Shown piece after piece: positions 17,941-26,452 of a DNA stretch of 64,000 nucleotides. Positions within the stretch are counted from its first letter, which is position 1; every line of letters begins with the position of its first letter. Source of the DNA: Arthrobacter sp. Leaf234 (GTDB lineage: Bacteria; Actinomycetota; Actinomycetes; Actinomycetales; Micrococcaceae); contig NZ_LMLU01000001.1 in NCBI RefSeq assembly GCF_001422665.1, forward strand, positions 292,797 to 356,796, in the 5' to 3' direction. Made by a program: the position numbers and the translations under genes. The notes beneath the pieces were generated by a model. It was not told the DNA's origin and did no database searches. It saw only the letters and a program-made list of their open reading frames with translations.

Positions 17941-18198
17941 TCCGCCGCGCACCGGACGGAGCGCTACGGACGGGTGGTCATCCTGGCGCTCGGTGCATCG
18001 CTCGTCGCGATCGCTGTCGGTGCGGCCCAGGAACCGGTCAGCGTCCCGATCCTCCTCGGCGCGGTCGTCGGCGTCGCACTCTCGGTGTGTTTGTGGTGGC
18101 TGCACTTCGACGACACGTCCATCGCCGTCGAACACCGCGTGCGGCTTTCTGGCACCGGGTCGGTGACGGCGCGATCAGCCGGTGCGATCAGCCGGTGA
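17941..18198 (+). pseudogene. Remnant of an LtrA (low-temperature-requirement A-like) membrane protein
   Basis: In the plus frame, HRTERYGRVVILALGASLVAIAVGA followed by CLWWLHFDD matches the conserved H-x-x-ERxG-x-x-x-I-x-LGE core and WWLYFD segment of LtrA-family proteins, which are normally about 370-400 residues. Only about 85 residues survive. Upstream the frame is closed by TGA at 17899-17901, and the downstream end terminates at 18198 without the C-terminal spans. The canonical Glu of LGE is Ala here. No start codon with a ribosome site is seen. This is best read as a decayed fragment. Confidence 0.6.
18171..18196. repeat. 13-bp perfect tandem duplication
   Basis: GCGATCAGCCGGT occurs twice back to back (18171-18183 and 18184-18196). 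The second copy contains the stop codon of the minus-strand AEC transporter gene, and the array overlaps the end of the LtrA remnant. Confidence 0.85.
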
Positions 18199-19114
18199 AG
18201 GCCCTGATGACCAGGAAGACCACGGGCAGGTAGAGGACGCCCGCCACGGTCTGCAGGGTGATGATCGAGGCCATGAGCCGGGAATCACCGCCGAGCGCCC
18301 TCGCCATGACGTAGGCCGAGGACGCGGTGGGCAGGGAGAGGAAGAGGATCACCGTTGCCGCCGGTTCGCCGGTGAGGCCCACCAGCAGGCAACCCGCGAG
18401 ACCGAGTCCGGGCATCACCACGAACTTGACGGCGGTCGCGAGGCCCACGGCGCCGAGGTTGCGTCCCATGCTGCGCAGTTCCAGGGCAGCCCCGACGCAC
18501 AGCAGGCCGAGCGGCAGGGACGCGGCACCGAGCGTCCGCGCCAGGCCCTCGACGCCCGGGGGCAGCCCGATCCCCGTGACATTCAGGCCGATGCCGATCA
18601 CGCAGCCGAGGATCAGCGGGTTCGTGGCGATGCTGCGAACCGTCCCGCCGACCGTGAGCCGCTCCGCCCCGTACCGCGCGAAGCCGAGCGTGCAGACGAC
18701 GTTGACGAGCGGCACGAGGATGGTGTTCGCGATCGCGGCGAGCGCCACGCCGTCGGGCCCGAACAGGGCGAGGGCGATGGAGAGGCCGAGGTAGTTGTTG
18801 AAGCGGATGCTCCCCTGCAGCACGGAGGTGAACGCGGGCCCGTCCAGGTCCAGCCACCGCTGCGCCACGACGAGTCCCAGGGCTGTCAGGACCACCGGGC
18901 CGGCGAGTACCGGTGCCATGAGGGCGATCGGCAACCCGCCGAGGTCCGCGGTCGCCGTGCCGTTGATGAACAGAGCGGGAAGCAGGACGAAATAGCACAG
19001 CCGCTCCGCGGGGGGCCAGAACGACGGCGCGAGGAACGCCCGTGCACGGATGCCGTAGCCGAGCGCGATCAGCCCGATCACCGGGCCGAGCGCCACGATG
19101 GTCTGCAGGATCAC
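18188..19114 (-). CDS. AEC family (auxin efflux carrier-like) transporter
   Basis: A GTG at 19114 is taken as start because a GCAGGGG site precedes it and upstream residues in frame are Pro/Arg/Ser-rich noise. The 308-residue product has ten predicted spans in two five-helix halves, with the RFNNYLGLSIAL and ASSAYVMARALGGD segments that contain the AEC broken-helix crossover. Family members export or exchange carboxylates such as malate or auxin; the substrate here is unknown. The esterase gene lies 37 bp upstream on the same strand. Confidence 0.85.
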   Translation of the reverse strand: MILQTIVALGPVIGLIALGYGIRARAFLAPSFWPPAERLCYFVLLPALFINGTATADLGGLPIALMAPVLAGPVVLTALGLVVAQRWLDLDGPAFTSVLQGSIRFNNYLGLSIALALFGPDGVALAAIANTILVPLVNVVCTLGFARYGAERLTVGGTVRSIATNPLILGCVIGIGLNVTGIGLPPGVEGLARTLGAASLPLGLLCVGAALELRSMGRNLGAVGLATAVKFVVMPGLGLAGCLLVGLTGEPAATVILFLSLPTASSAYVMARALGGDSRLMASIITLQTVAGVLYLPVVFLVIRAFTG

Positions 19115-19151
19115 CGGGCGGCACCCCTGCCGGGGGTCAGGATCGGCGCGA

Positions 19152-19793
19152 TCACCAGCCCCGGGCCTGCAGCCACTCGCTCGCCAGCCGGCTCCACTGG
19201 CCGGCGGCACCCTGCCCGTTCGCGAGGCCCAGACCGTGCTCACCCTCCTCGAAGACATGCAGGGCGTGCGGGACCCGGTGTGCGGCGAGCGCCTGCGCGA
19301 GCCGGTATGCGTGCTCGACCGGGACGGCCTCATCCGCCGCCGTGTGCCAGATGAAGAACGGCGGCGCCTCGGCGGTGACGAGACGGTCCAGGGAGGTCGA
19401 GGCGCGGAGCGCGTTCCCGGCGTCGGGCCCGAGGAGTTCGTCCTGCGAACCGCGATGTGTCGCAAGTTCCATGGACACGACCGGGTAGCCGAGCACCGCG
19501 GCGTCCACGCGCTCGGCCGGCTCGCCGGAGGGGGCCAAGGCTGCCTGCCCAGCAAGGTGTCCGCCGGCGGAGAAGCCCAGGAGGGCCACCCGGGCAGCGC
19601 CGGCCGCACGGACGCGCCGGACCTCGGAGCGGACGGCGTCGAGCGGTCCTGGGTGCCGGGTCTGCACGGGGTAGTCGAAGACGCTCGCGGACAGGCCGAA
19701 CGAGCGCAGGCGCTCCGCGACCACCTCCGCCTCGTTGTCGGACAGCATGGTGTAGCCGCCGCCGGGCAGCACGATCACGTGGGAGGAATCCAT
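19152..19793 (-). CDS. Alpha/beta hydrolase, acetylesterase/BD-FAE-like
   Basis: ATG at 19793 (MDSSHVIVLPGGGYTML) is used; the longer frame has no family residues. The 213-residue cytosolic hydrolase has an oxyanion-hole PGGGY, nucleophile elbow GFSAGGHLAG with the catalytic Ser, an Asp in HTAADEAVPVEHAYRLA and the His in GEHGLGLA. This is the axeA/BD-FAE type that removes acetyl groups from sugars or xenobiotics. A TACGGT six bases before the ATG suggests a leaderless transcript. It may share a transcript with the AEC gene 37 bp downstream. Confidence 0.82.
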   Translation of the reverse strand: MDSSHVIVLPGGGYTMLSDNEAEVVAERLRSFGLSASVFDYPVQTRHPGPLDAVRSEVRRVRAAGAARVALLGFSAGGHLAGQAALAPSGEPAERVDAAVLGYPVVSMELATHRGSQDELLGPDAGNALRASTSLDRLVTAEAPPFFIWHTAADEAVPVEHAYRLAQALAAHRVPHALHVFEEGEHGLGLANGQGAAGQWSRLASEWLQARGW

Positions 19794-19799
19794 CCCATC

Positions 19800-19805
19800 A
19801 CCGTA
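19800..19805 (-). promoter_or_regulatory. Leaderless -10 element (TACGGT) for the esterase gene
   Basis: On the minus strand TACGGT ends six bases before the ATG at 19793. Confidence 0.4.
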
Positions 19806-19887
19806 CTGGGCGGTCGCCCGCGTCACGATCGCGCGACGGTTCGACACGGCCCTGTCCCCGCACACCGACGGGTGGAGGATCTGGACC

Positions 19888-20385
19888 GTGGGAGATACCG
19901 GCAGCGACGGCGGGAGACGCGGCACGCGGGTGCACCTCGGCCTCGGCGCGGCCGTCGTGGCGGCGCTGCTGTGCAGTGCAGCCTGCGGGAATGGCCCGGG
20001 CGGCTTCCTCCGGCAGCCCGCCTGCCTGCCCCCGCCGTACGTCGTCGCCCCCGATCAGATACGTGCCGGCGGGACGGTGGGGATCGAAGCGGACTGCGAT
20101 CCGAGGTACGGCGGTGCGGCGCAGGTCGAGGTGTTCGTCACCACGATCGACGGCGGGCGCATCCTCCGGGAGCTCGCACCCATGACCGACGCGGGCGGTT
20201 TCTCCACCGAGGTCGTGGTGCCCCCGGGGACGCCACCCGGGGAGTACCTCGTGTCCGCGTACCCGTACGGCATCGACTGGTGCGACGACACCGGGGTCAA
20301 CAACCGCCTGTCCCGCGGTGCGGGGGACGGCCTGGTCCGGGTGTCCTGCGCCGCGGCGGGCCTGCCGCTCGTCGTCCTGCCCTGA
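19888..20385 (+). CDS. Putative secreted lipoprotein
   Basis: From a GTG at 19888, the 165-residue protein has a basic head, one hydrophobic stretch and an AAC lipobox near residue 33. The mature part has six cysteines and an all-beta immunoglobulin-like pattern (IRAGGTVGIEADCDPRYGG, VVPPGTPPGEYLVSAYPYG), resembling extracellular Ig-like adaptor domains. It is divergent from the esterase, and a strong terminator follows at 20421-20450. The function is unknown. Confidence 0.72.
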   Translation: MGDTGSDGGRRGTRVHLGLGAAVVAALLCSAACGNGPGGFLRQPACLPPPYVVAPDQIRAGGTVGIEADCDPRYGGAAQVEVFVTTIDGGRILRELAPMTDAGGFSTEVVVPPGTPPGEYLVSAYPYGIDWCDDTGVNNRLSRGAGDGLVRVSCAAAGLPLVVLP

Positions 20386-20420
20386 CCTGCAGCGGCGCCC
20401 GGCCGGACCTGTGGACGAAG

Positions 20421-20450
20421 AAAGCCCCCGGCCATCGGGCCAGGGGCTTT
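20421..20450. terminator. Bidirectional terminator hairpin
   Basis: AAAGCCCCCGGCC pairs with GGGCCAGGGGCTTT around a short loop, between the plus-strand lipoprotein gene and the minus-strand DUF4193 gene. Confidence 0.75.
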
Positions 20451-20469
20451 GCGTACGTCCGGAGGGGTG

Positions 20470-20775
20470 TCAGCCTTCGCACTCGGTGCAGTACTTCTCG
20501 CCGTTCTTCTCACGGGCGAGCTGGCTGCGGTGGTGCACCAGGAAGCAGGACATGCAGGTGAATTCGTCCTCCTGCTGCGGGATGACCTGGATGAGGAGTT
20601 CCTCGTGGGAGAGGTCGGCCCCGGGGAGGTCGATGCCTTCAGCGGTCTCGCCGTCCTCGACGTCGATCAGTGCGGTCTGCGTGGTCGCACTCCGCTGTGC
20701 CTGGATCGCTTCGAGGGACTCGTTGGCCGGCTGGTCTTCCGGGCGAACGCGTGGCTCGTCGTAGTCGGTTGCCAT
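20470..20775 (-). CDS. DUF4193 family zinc-ribbon-like protein
   Basis: The 101-residue acidic cytosolic protein starts MATDYDEPRVR and ends with a CMSCF...CTEC pair of CxxC motifs, which define the actinobacterial DUF4193 family and suggest a structural zinc. Homologues are nearly universal in Actinobacteria and often lie near housekeeping genes, but the role is undefined. The ATG is preceded by AAGGAGAT at good spacing, and the gene stands alone on its strand. Confidence 0.9.
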   Translation of the reverse strand: MATDYDEPRVRPEDQPANESLEAIQAQRSATTQTALIDVEDGETAEGIDLPGADLSHEELLIQVIPQQEDEFTCMSCFLVHHRSQLAREKNGEKYCTECEG

Positions 20776-21092
20776 GGGGGTAGATCTCCTTCTATGGGCG
20801 GGAATGACGCCCAGATGCCACTCTCAACCTCGGGGGAGGTGGAAGTATTCCATATACCGGGAGCAATATACCTGCTGGCGCTGAGGTTTTTCTCCACCCG
20901 TCACCAGCGCATCGAACCGCACTTCATTGTGACGCGATGGCTCCGGCGTGATAGGTGTCGCCAGGCCCCCGCTCCGTGTCCAGCATCACGTTCGCCCGGT
21001 CCGTCGCGGCGGGGCGGAGGGACCCCGCGACCATCCCCGCGCCGTCGTCGTAGGGTGTATCCGAGACCCGCCGAACGCTGAAGGAGCTTCCC
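20776..21092. other. Divergent promoter region between DUF4193 and SDR genes
   Basis: These 317 bases carry no credible gene. The part from about 20835 to 20905 is AT-richer (ATTCCATATACC, AATATACC) and probably holds the DUF4193 promoter. No clear repeat is seen. Confidence 0.45.
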
Positions 21093-21893
21093 ATGGCACT
21101 GGCACTCGACCTCAGCCGCAGGACCGCCCTGGTCACCGGATCGACGCAGGGCATCGGGCTGGCCATCGCCCTGAGACTCGCTTCCGCCGGTGCCCGCGTG
21201 GGCGTCAACGGCCGCAGCAACCGCAGCGTCGCCCGCGCCATGGAAACCATCCACGGGGACGTACCCGATGCCGACCTCATTGCCGTCCCCGCCGACGTCA
21301 CCACGGACGACGGCGTCGCGAAGGCCCTCGGCGTCCTGCCCGCCGTCGACGTCCTGGTCAACAACCTCGGCATCTTCGGCGCACAGCCGGCCCTGGAGAT
21401 CGACGACGACGAGTGGCGCCGCTACTTCGAGGTCAACGTGCTCACCGCGATCCGCCTCACGCGCGCCTACCTCCCGGGGATGATCGGTGCGGGCTGGGGC
21501 CGCGTGCAGTACATCGCGAGTGACTCCGCCGTCGCCATCCCGGCCGAGATGATCCACTACGGCGTCTCCAAGACCGCGCTGCTCGCTGTCTCCCGCGGCT
21601 TCGCGAAGGAGGCCGCGGGGACGGGCGTGACCGTGAACTCGATCATCGCCGGGCCCACCCACACCGGCGGCGTCGAGGACTTCGTCTACCAGCTGGTGGA
21701 CAAGGACCTTCCGTGGGAGGACGCCCAGAAGCAGTTCATGAAGGACCACCGGCCGCAGTCCCTGCTGCAGCGCCTGATCGAACCCGAGGAGATCGCGAAC
21801 ATGGTCGCCTACCTCGCGTCGCCGCTCGCCTCGGCGACCACAGGGGCGGCGGTGCGGGTGGACGGCGGATACGTGGACTCCATCCTCCCGTGA
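21093..21893 (+). CDS. SDR family oxidoreductase
   Basis: The 266-residue cytosolic enzyme has the classical short-chain dehydrogenase layout: TGSTQGIG cofactor motif near residues 17-24, VNNLG (the NNAG equivalent) near 89-93, the catalytic Ser of IASDSA and Tyr/Lys of YGVSK. Basic Arg/Asn residues after beta-2 (NGRSN) suggest NADP(H). The closing DGGYVDSILP is typical. AAGGAG precedes the ATG. The stop overlaps the AlkA-type gene start, so expression is coupled. The substrate is unknown. Confidence 0.88.
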   Translation: MALALDLSRRTALVTGSTQGIGLAIALRLASAGARVGVNGRSNRSVARAMETIHGDVPDADLIAVPADVTTDDGVAKALGVLPAVDVLVNNLGIFGAQPALEIDDDEWRRYFEVNVLTAIRLTRAYLPGMIGAGWGRVQYIASDSAVAIPAEMIHYGVSKTALLAVSRGFAKEAAGTGVTVNSIIAGPTHTGGVEDFVYQLVDKDLPWEDAQKQFMKDHRPQSLLQRLIEPEEIANMVAYLASPLASATTGAAVRVDGGYVDSILP

Positions 21894-22753
21894 CGCGCAG
21901 CGCGGTCCTGACGCCGCACGGCGCCCTGGAGCCCGGCCCCATGGCCGCGATCCTCGCCAACCACGCCGTCCCGGAATGCGAGGTGACGGACCGGGACGGC
22001 CGGCGGCACACCCGGCTGCTCACGACGCCGGGCGGCCCGCGCCGGGTGACCGTCACCGTCCGGCCGGGCGACGTCGAACTCACCGCCGACACGGACGACG
22101 ACGGCGAGTTCGCGCACCTCGTCACGACGACCCGCGCCTGGCTGGACCTCGACACGGACACGGAGGCGATCGCCCGCGCGTTCGACGCCGACCCACTCCT
22201 CGGCCCCCTGGTCCGCGAGCGCCCGGGTCTGCGCGCCGTCGGCTACCCCGAGCCGTTCGAGGCCGCGATCATGACGGTGCTCGGCCAGCAGGTGTCGGTG
22301 GCGGCCGGCGGGACGTTCGGTGGCAGGCTGGCCGCCGCCTACGGGACGCCGTCGCCGTCGGGCCTCACCGTGTTCCCCACGCCGGAAGCGATCGCGGCGG
22401 CGCCGCCCGAGGAGCTGCGTGCCGCCGTCGGGGTGACCCGCAGCCGGGCGGCCACGGTGCAGAACGTGGCGCGCGCCGTCGTCGGCGGGTTGTCCCTCGA
22501 TCCCCTGGCAGAGCCTGTGCGCCTGAGGCGGGAACTCCTGGCCATCCCGGGCATCGGCCCGTGGTCGGCGGACTACCTCTCCGTCCGTGTGCTCCGCGAC
22601 GCCGACGCCTTCACCCCGGGGGACCTGGTGGCACGCCGAGCCATGGGCAACCCGAGCATCCGGGACGCCGAGCGGAGATCCGAGGCATGGCGGCCCTACC
22701 GCGCCTACGCGCTGTTCCACCTCTGGACGTCCGCGACCTATCGCGGCGGCTGA
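21890..22753 (+). CDS. DNA-3-methyladenine glycosylase II (AlkA-type)
   Basis: The GTG at 21890 overlaps the SDR stop (GTGA). The 287-residue protein has an N-terminal AlkA_N-like beta domain and a helix-hairpin-helix GPD core: FEAAIMTVLGQQVSV, then LLAIPGIGPWSADYLSVRVLRD hairpin and the probable catalytic Asp of FTPGDL. It excises alkylated bases in base-excision repair. Translational coupling to an SDR is unusual company for a repair enzyme; a joint role is not evident. Confidence 0.85.
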   Translation: MTRSAVLTPHGALEPGPMAAILANHAVPECEVTDRDGRRHTRLLTTPGGPRRVTVTVRPGDVELTADTDDDGEFAHLVTTTRAWLDLDTDTEAIARAFDADPLLGPLVRERPGLRAVGYPEPFEAAIMTVLGQQVSVAAGGTFGGRLAAAYGTPSPSGLTVFPTPEAIAAAPPEELRAAVGVTRSRAATVQNVARAVVGGLSLDPLAEPVRLRRELLAIPGIGPWSADYLSVRVLRDADAFTPGDLVARRAMGNPSIRDAERRSEAWRPYRAYALFHLWTSATYRGG

Positions 22754-22759
22754 CCCGTC

Positions 22760-23983
22760 CTAGGCGGACGGGGCGGGCGTCCTGCGGACGCTCCGCAGGG
22801 CGATCTCCAGCTCGAAGCGGATCTTCGGGTCCCGAAGGTCGTCGCCGAAGAGTTCCCGCAGCTGCAGCACGCGGTACCCGACGGTCTGCCCGTGGATCCC
22901 CAGCTCCTCGGCGATCGGCGACCGCTGGCCCCAGTGCCGGAGCCACGCCAGGAGGGTGTCCTCGAGCTTCTGCCGCTGGTTCTCCGGCAGCTCCGCGAGC
23001 GGTGCGAGTCGACGGCGCGAGAGTTCACCGACCGCCGACGGTTCCGCCGCGAGCACCACCTCGGTCAGGTGCTCGTCCGCCCACACGGGCGGCTCGTCGT
23101 CGCCCTCGCGGGGCGGGAGCATGGACGCGGCGAGGATGGCCAGACGCAGGGACTCCGCGACCTGGTGCAGCTCCCCTGCGGGGCCGACGGCCGCGCTCCG
23201 TCCGGTCAGCGTCCGGTGGAGCTCAGCGCGGGACACCGCACCGCGCTCGGGCACCAGGGCGACGGCGTCGGAATCGCGCTCGATGACGATCGCCCCGGGC
23301 GCGAGCCGCTGCCGGAGTCCCTGGGCTCGGTCCAGCGGGAGGGTGACGACGACGACCTGCGCCGGCACGGTCCAGTCCGCCAGCTGCGCGGCCTGCCGCA
23401 GCGCCGTCTCGTCGGCCTTGCCGAGGAGCAGCAGCTCCAGGAGTTCGGCGCGCCGCCGGTCCACGGCGCCGGCCCGTTCCGACTGCTCGAACGCGTAGGC
23501 CTCCGCACTCACGGCCGAGAGCTCGTCGATGTACGCCATGATCGACTCCCCGAGATCCACAACCACAGCCGAGCCGAGTCCCGCGTCCATCGAGCGGCGG
23601 GACATCTCCCGGAACGTCACCCGCGCCCCCATCCTGTAGGCGCCGAGCAACGAATCCATGCTGCGCCCCTGACGGAATTCGCCGCGGCCCAGTCCCGCCA
23701 CCAACTGGCGGCTCTGGTCGGAGAGGGCGGGCAGCCTCGTGCCCGGCAAGTCGAGAAACCGCTCCAGGGCGGCAGCCACTCCCATCCGCAGTCCGCGGCC
23801 GAAGCTCCCCTCGATGGGCCGGGCATAGGCGGGGACCAGCTGGGGGACCGCCTCGATGATGGCTTCCACCAAGTCCGCGTTGAGCGGCCGCAGCAGGTCG
23901 CTCACATCGGGCGGGAGAGCCAGCCACGGCGGTTCCGGTGGAGCGACGGCTACCTCGTCGGAACCCATATGGACGACCCCCAT
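22760..23983 (-). CDS. PucR/CdaR-type helix-turn-helix transcriptional regulator
   Basis: The 407-residue regulator has an N-terminal RsbRD-like helical region (about 35-165), a central GGDEF-like fold segment (about 205-290) and the PucR C-terminal HTH (about 340-395; RRLAPLAELPENQRQKLEDTLLAWLRHWGQRSPIAEELGIHGQTVGYRVLQLRELFG). It is divergent from the ferredoxin reductase-desaturase pair and shares an 83-bp promoter region with it, so it likely controls that pair and itself. A second in-frame ATG at 23968 could be the true start. Confidence 0.85.
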   Translation of the reverse strand: MGVVHMGSDEVAVAPPEPPWLALPPDVSDLLRPLNADLVEAIIEAVPQLVPAYARPIEGSFGRGLRMGVAAALERFLDLPGTRLPALSDQSRQLVAGLGRGEFRQGRSMDSLLGAYRMGARVTFREMSRRSMDAGLGSAVVVDLGESIMAYIDELSAVSAEAYAFEQSERAGAVDRRRAELLELLLLGKADETALRQAAQLADWTVPAQVVVVTLPLDRAQGLRQRLAPGAIVIERDSDAVALVPERGAVSRAELHRTLTGRSAAVGPAGELHQVAESLRLAILAASMLPPREGDDEPPVWADEHLTEVVLAAEPSAVGELSRRRLAPLAELPENQRQKLEDTLLAWLRHWGQRSPIAEELGIHGQTVGYRVLQLRELFGDDLRDPKIRFELEIALRSVRRTPAPSA

Positions 23984-23996
23984 CTATTTCTCCGTG

Positions 23997-24018
23997 ACAG
24001 TTCTTCTCCCCCAACTGT
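23997..24018. promoter_or_regulatory. Inverted repeat in the divergent PucR/reductase promoter
   Basis: ACAGTT (23997-24002) and AACTGT (24013-24018) are perfect complements ten bases apart, about one helical turn from centre to centre plus half. Their place between divergent genes suits an operator for the PucR-type regulator. The assignment is inferred. Confidence 0.4.
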
Positions 24019-24066
24019 ATGCCCGGGATGAAGATCTTTAGCGGCAGAGGCTATATCGTTAGGACA

Positions 24067-25167
24067 ATGATCCGGTTCACGAAGCTGGCGCGTGCAGCAT
24101 CCGCGCTGACCACCCCGCTCGCACCGGAAGACTTCCTCGCGCTGTTCAACCCGGTGTACTCCTCACGCCAGCTGCGCGGCGTCGTCACCCGTGTGGTCCA
24201 CGAGACCGAGGACTCGGCCACCATCTACTTCCGCGCCGGCCACGGCTGGCATGCCCACAAGGCCGGCCAGTGGGCCCGCATCGGCGTGGAGCTCAACGGG
24301 GTACGCCAGTGGCGCTCCTACTCCCTCAGCAACGCCGCCGGCCATGATCCCGCCATCACCGTGAAGGACGCCGGATCCGTCTCGCACGTCCTGGTCCGCG
24401 ACACCAAGCCCGGCGACGTCCTGTTCCTCGCACCTCCGCAGGGCGACTTCGTGCTCCCCGAGCACCCGCGGTCGCTGCTCATGCTCACCGCGGGCAGTGG
24501 CATCACCCCGGTGATGTCGATGATCCGCACGCTGATCCCGCGCCGCCCCGACGCCGACGTGGTCCTCATCAACTCCAACAGCACCCCCGAGAAGAGCCTG
24601 TTCCGGGAGGAACTGGACGAGCTCGCCGACCAGTTCTCCAACCTGACGGTCCGGCACTGGTTCACGAGTGCCCGCGGCCGCCTCGAGTTCACCGCGAAGA
24701 CCATCGCCGACCTGTGCCCCGACTGGCGCGGCCGCGCGGCCTACGCCTGTGGCCCGGAAGGCTTCCTGAACGACGCCGAGGACCTGTGGCAGCGCGAGGC
24801 GGCGCTGGAGACGGCGCGCACCGTCCCGAACGTCGCCGCGGGCGCATCCGGCGGCGCCACGCTGACCATCGAGCGGTTCAGCACGGACCTGACGGCCGGC
24901 GCCGGGCACGACGGCGGCCTCGTCACCTTCGAGCAGTCGGACCGCGAGGTCCAGGCCGACGGCGACACCCCCCTGCTGGACATCGGCGAGGACGCCGGAG
25001 TCCTGATGCCGAGCGGCTGCCGCATGGGTATCTGCCACAGCTGCCTCATCCCGCTCCGCTCCGGCCAGGTCCGTGACCTGCGGACCGGTGAACTGCACAA
25101 CGAGCCCGGCCAGCTCATCCAGACCTGTGTCTCGGCAGCCGCCGGGCCCGTGAACCTCGACCTGTAG
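24067..25167 (+). CDS. Ferredoxin reductase (FAD/NAD(P)H and 2Fe-2S), electron donor to the desaturase
   Basis: ATG at 24067 (MIRFTKLARAAS) is preferred; an in-frame ATG at 24031 is possible. The 366-residue protein has an FAD-binding barrel with RSYSLS, an NAD-binding domain with GSGITPVMSM and CGPEGF, and a C-terminal plant-type ferredoxin with CRMGICHSC and a final Cys in IQTCVS. The order matches Rv3230c, the known partner of DesA3 in Mycobacterium tuberculosis. It lies 24 bp upstream of the desaturase, so it should supply electrons to it at the membrane. TATATC at 24052-24057 is a possible -10. Confidence 0.9.
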   Translation: MIRFTKLARAASALTTPLAPEDFLALFNPVYSSRQLRGVVTRVVHETEDSATIYFRAGHGWHAHKAGQWARIGVELNGVRQWRSYSLSNAAGHDPAITVKDAGSVSHVLVRDTKPGDVLFLAPPQGDFVLPEHPRSLLMLTAGSGITPVMSMIRTLIPRRPDADVVLINSNSTPEKSLFREELDELADQFSNLTVRHWFTSARGRLEFTAKTIADLCPDWRGRAAYACGPEGFLNDAEDLWQREAALETARTVPNVAAGASGGATLTIERFSTDLTAGAGHDGGLVTFEQSDREVQADGDTPLLDIGEDAGVLMPSGCRMGICHSCLIPLRSGQVRDLRTGELHNEPGQLIQTCVSAAAGPVNLDL

Positions 25168-25191
25168 ATCCCCCCACCAGAGGAGTCCCCC

Positions 25192-26337
25192 ATGACCACC
25201 ACGCTGACCCGCCCCGGCGCCCTCGCGGCGTCGGGCCACCCCCTGGTCCGTCCCGATGCAGCCAAGCACCTGACGGACGAGCAGGTCGAGGAACTGGGCC
25301 GCGAGCTCGACGCCGTCCGCGACGAGATCCTCGCCAAGCGCGGCGCCACCGACGCCGCGTACATCCGCCGCATCATCCGGATCCAGCGCTCACTGGAGTT
25401 CGCCGGACGCGGCACCCTGCTGTTCAGCAAGTACAAGCCCGCCTGGTTCGCCGGGACCGCGATGCTGAGCGTCGCGAAGATCCTGGAGAACATGGAGATC
25501 GGGCACAACGTGCTGCACGGCCAGTGGGACTGGATGCGGGATCCCGACATCCACTCCACCACCTGGGAGTGGGACTTCGTGACGCCGGCGCGCTCCTGGC
25601 AGCACACCCACAACGATCTCCACCACCGCTGGACCAACGTCATCGGCAAGGACCGGGACATCGGATACAACCTGCTGCGCATGGACCCCGACCAGCCGTG
25701 GCGCCCCTTCAACCTGGGCAACCCACTGTACAACGCGATCCTCGCGCCGGTCTTCGAGTGGGGTATCGCCCTGTACGACCTCGAGATCCCGGAGTACAAG
25801 GAGGGCCTGAAGACCAAGGAGGCCATGAACCGCGACCTCAAGGCCGTGGGGGTCAAGGTGCTCAAGCAGTTCTCCAAGGACTATGCCGCGACGCCCGCCG
25901 TCGCGATGCTCACCGGCTCCGGCAAGCAGGCCCTCTACGGGACGCTGGCAGCCAACGCCATCCGCAACTTCTGGGCGCACGCCATCATCTTCTGCGGCCA
26001 CTTCCCCGATGGGACGGACACGTTCACGGAGGAGGAGGTGGACGGAGAGACGCGCGGCGACTGGTACGTCCGCCAGATGATCGGCTCGGCCAACATCTCC
26101 GGCTCCAAGTTCATGCACCTGATGTCAGGAAACCTGTCCCACCAGATCGAGCACCACTGCTTCCCCGACCTGCCCTCCAACCGGTACGCCGAGGTCGCCG
26201 TGAAGGTCCGCGAGATCTGCATGCGCTACAAGCTGCCCTACACCACGGGCCCCCTGCCCAAGCAGGTCGGCTCCACCTGGGCCAAGATCTTCAAGCTGGC
26301 CCTGCCCCCGCGCAAGCAGAAGGCCGCCACGGCCTAG
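25192..26337 (+). CDS. Membrane fatty acid (acyl-CoA) desaturase, DesA3-like
   Basis: This 381-residue integral membrane di-iron enzyme has the three His boxes: HNVLH, HTHNDLHH and QIEHH, with hydrophobic spans between them. It probably introduces the delta-9 double bond in stearoyl-CoA, as DesA3 does, with the adjacent ferredoxin reductase. This controls membrane fluidity, which fits a cold-adaptable soil genus. The ATG follows GAGGAG. A strong 17-bp terminator hairpin follows at 26375-26419. Confidence 0.92.
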   Translation: MTTTLTRPGALAASGHPLVRPDAAKHLTDEQVEELGRELDAVRDEILAKRGATDAAYIRRIIRIQRSLEFAGRGTLLFSKYKPAWFAGTAMLSVAKILENMEIGHNVLHGQWDWMRDPDIHSTTWEWDFVTPARSWQHTHNDLHHRWTNVIGKDRDIGYNLLRMDPDQPWRPFNLGNPLYNAILAPVFEWGIALYDLEIPEYKEGLKTKEAMNRDLKAVGVKVLKQFSKDYAATPAVAMLTGSGKQALYGTLAANAIRNFWAHAIIFCGHFPDGTDTFTEEEVDGETRGDWYVRQMIGSANISGSKFMHLMSGNLSHQIEHHCFPDLPSNRYAEVAVKVREICMRYKLPYTTGPLPKQVGSTWAKIFKLALPPRKQKAATA

Positions 26338-26374
26338 CCCGCGCGGCGGTTCCCCCGCTCCACCTCGTCGAAAC

Positions 26375-26419
26375 GACAGAAATGACCGCCGAAGAGCCTC
26401 TCCGGCGGTCATTTCTGTC
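26375..26419. terminator. 17-bp-stem hairpin after the desaturase gene
   Basis: GACAGAAATGACCGCCG (26375-26391) pairs perfectly with 26403-26419 around an 11-base loop. It separates the plus-strand desaturase from the minus-strand SRPBCC gene. A diverged copy of this element and its flanks lies at 27381-27440. Confidence 0.8.
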
Positions 26420-26452
26420 CTCTCGGGCGCCTTGTCGGAGGAACGGCCCGGC

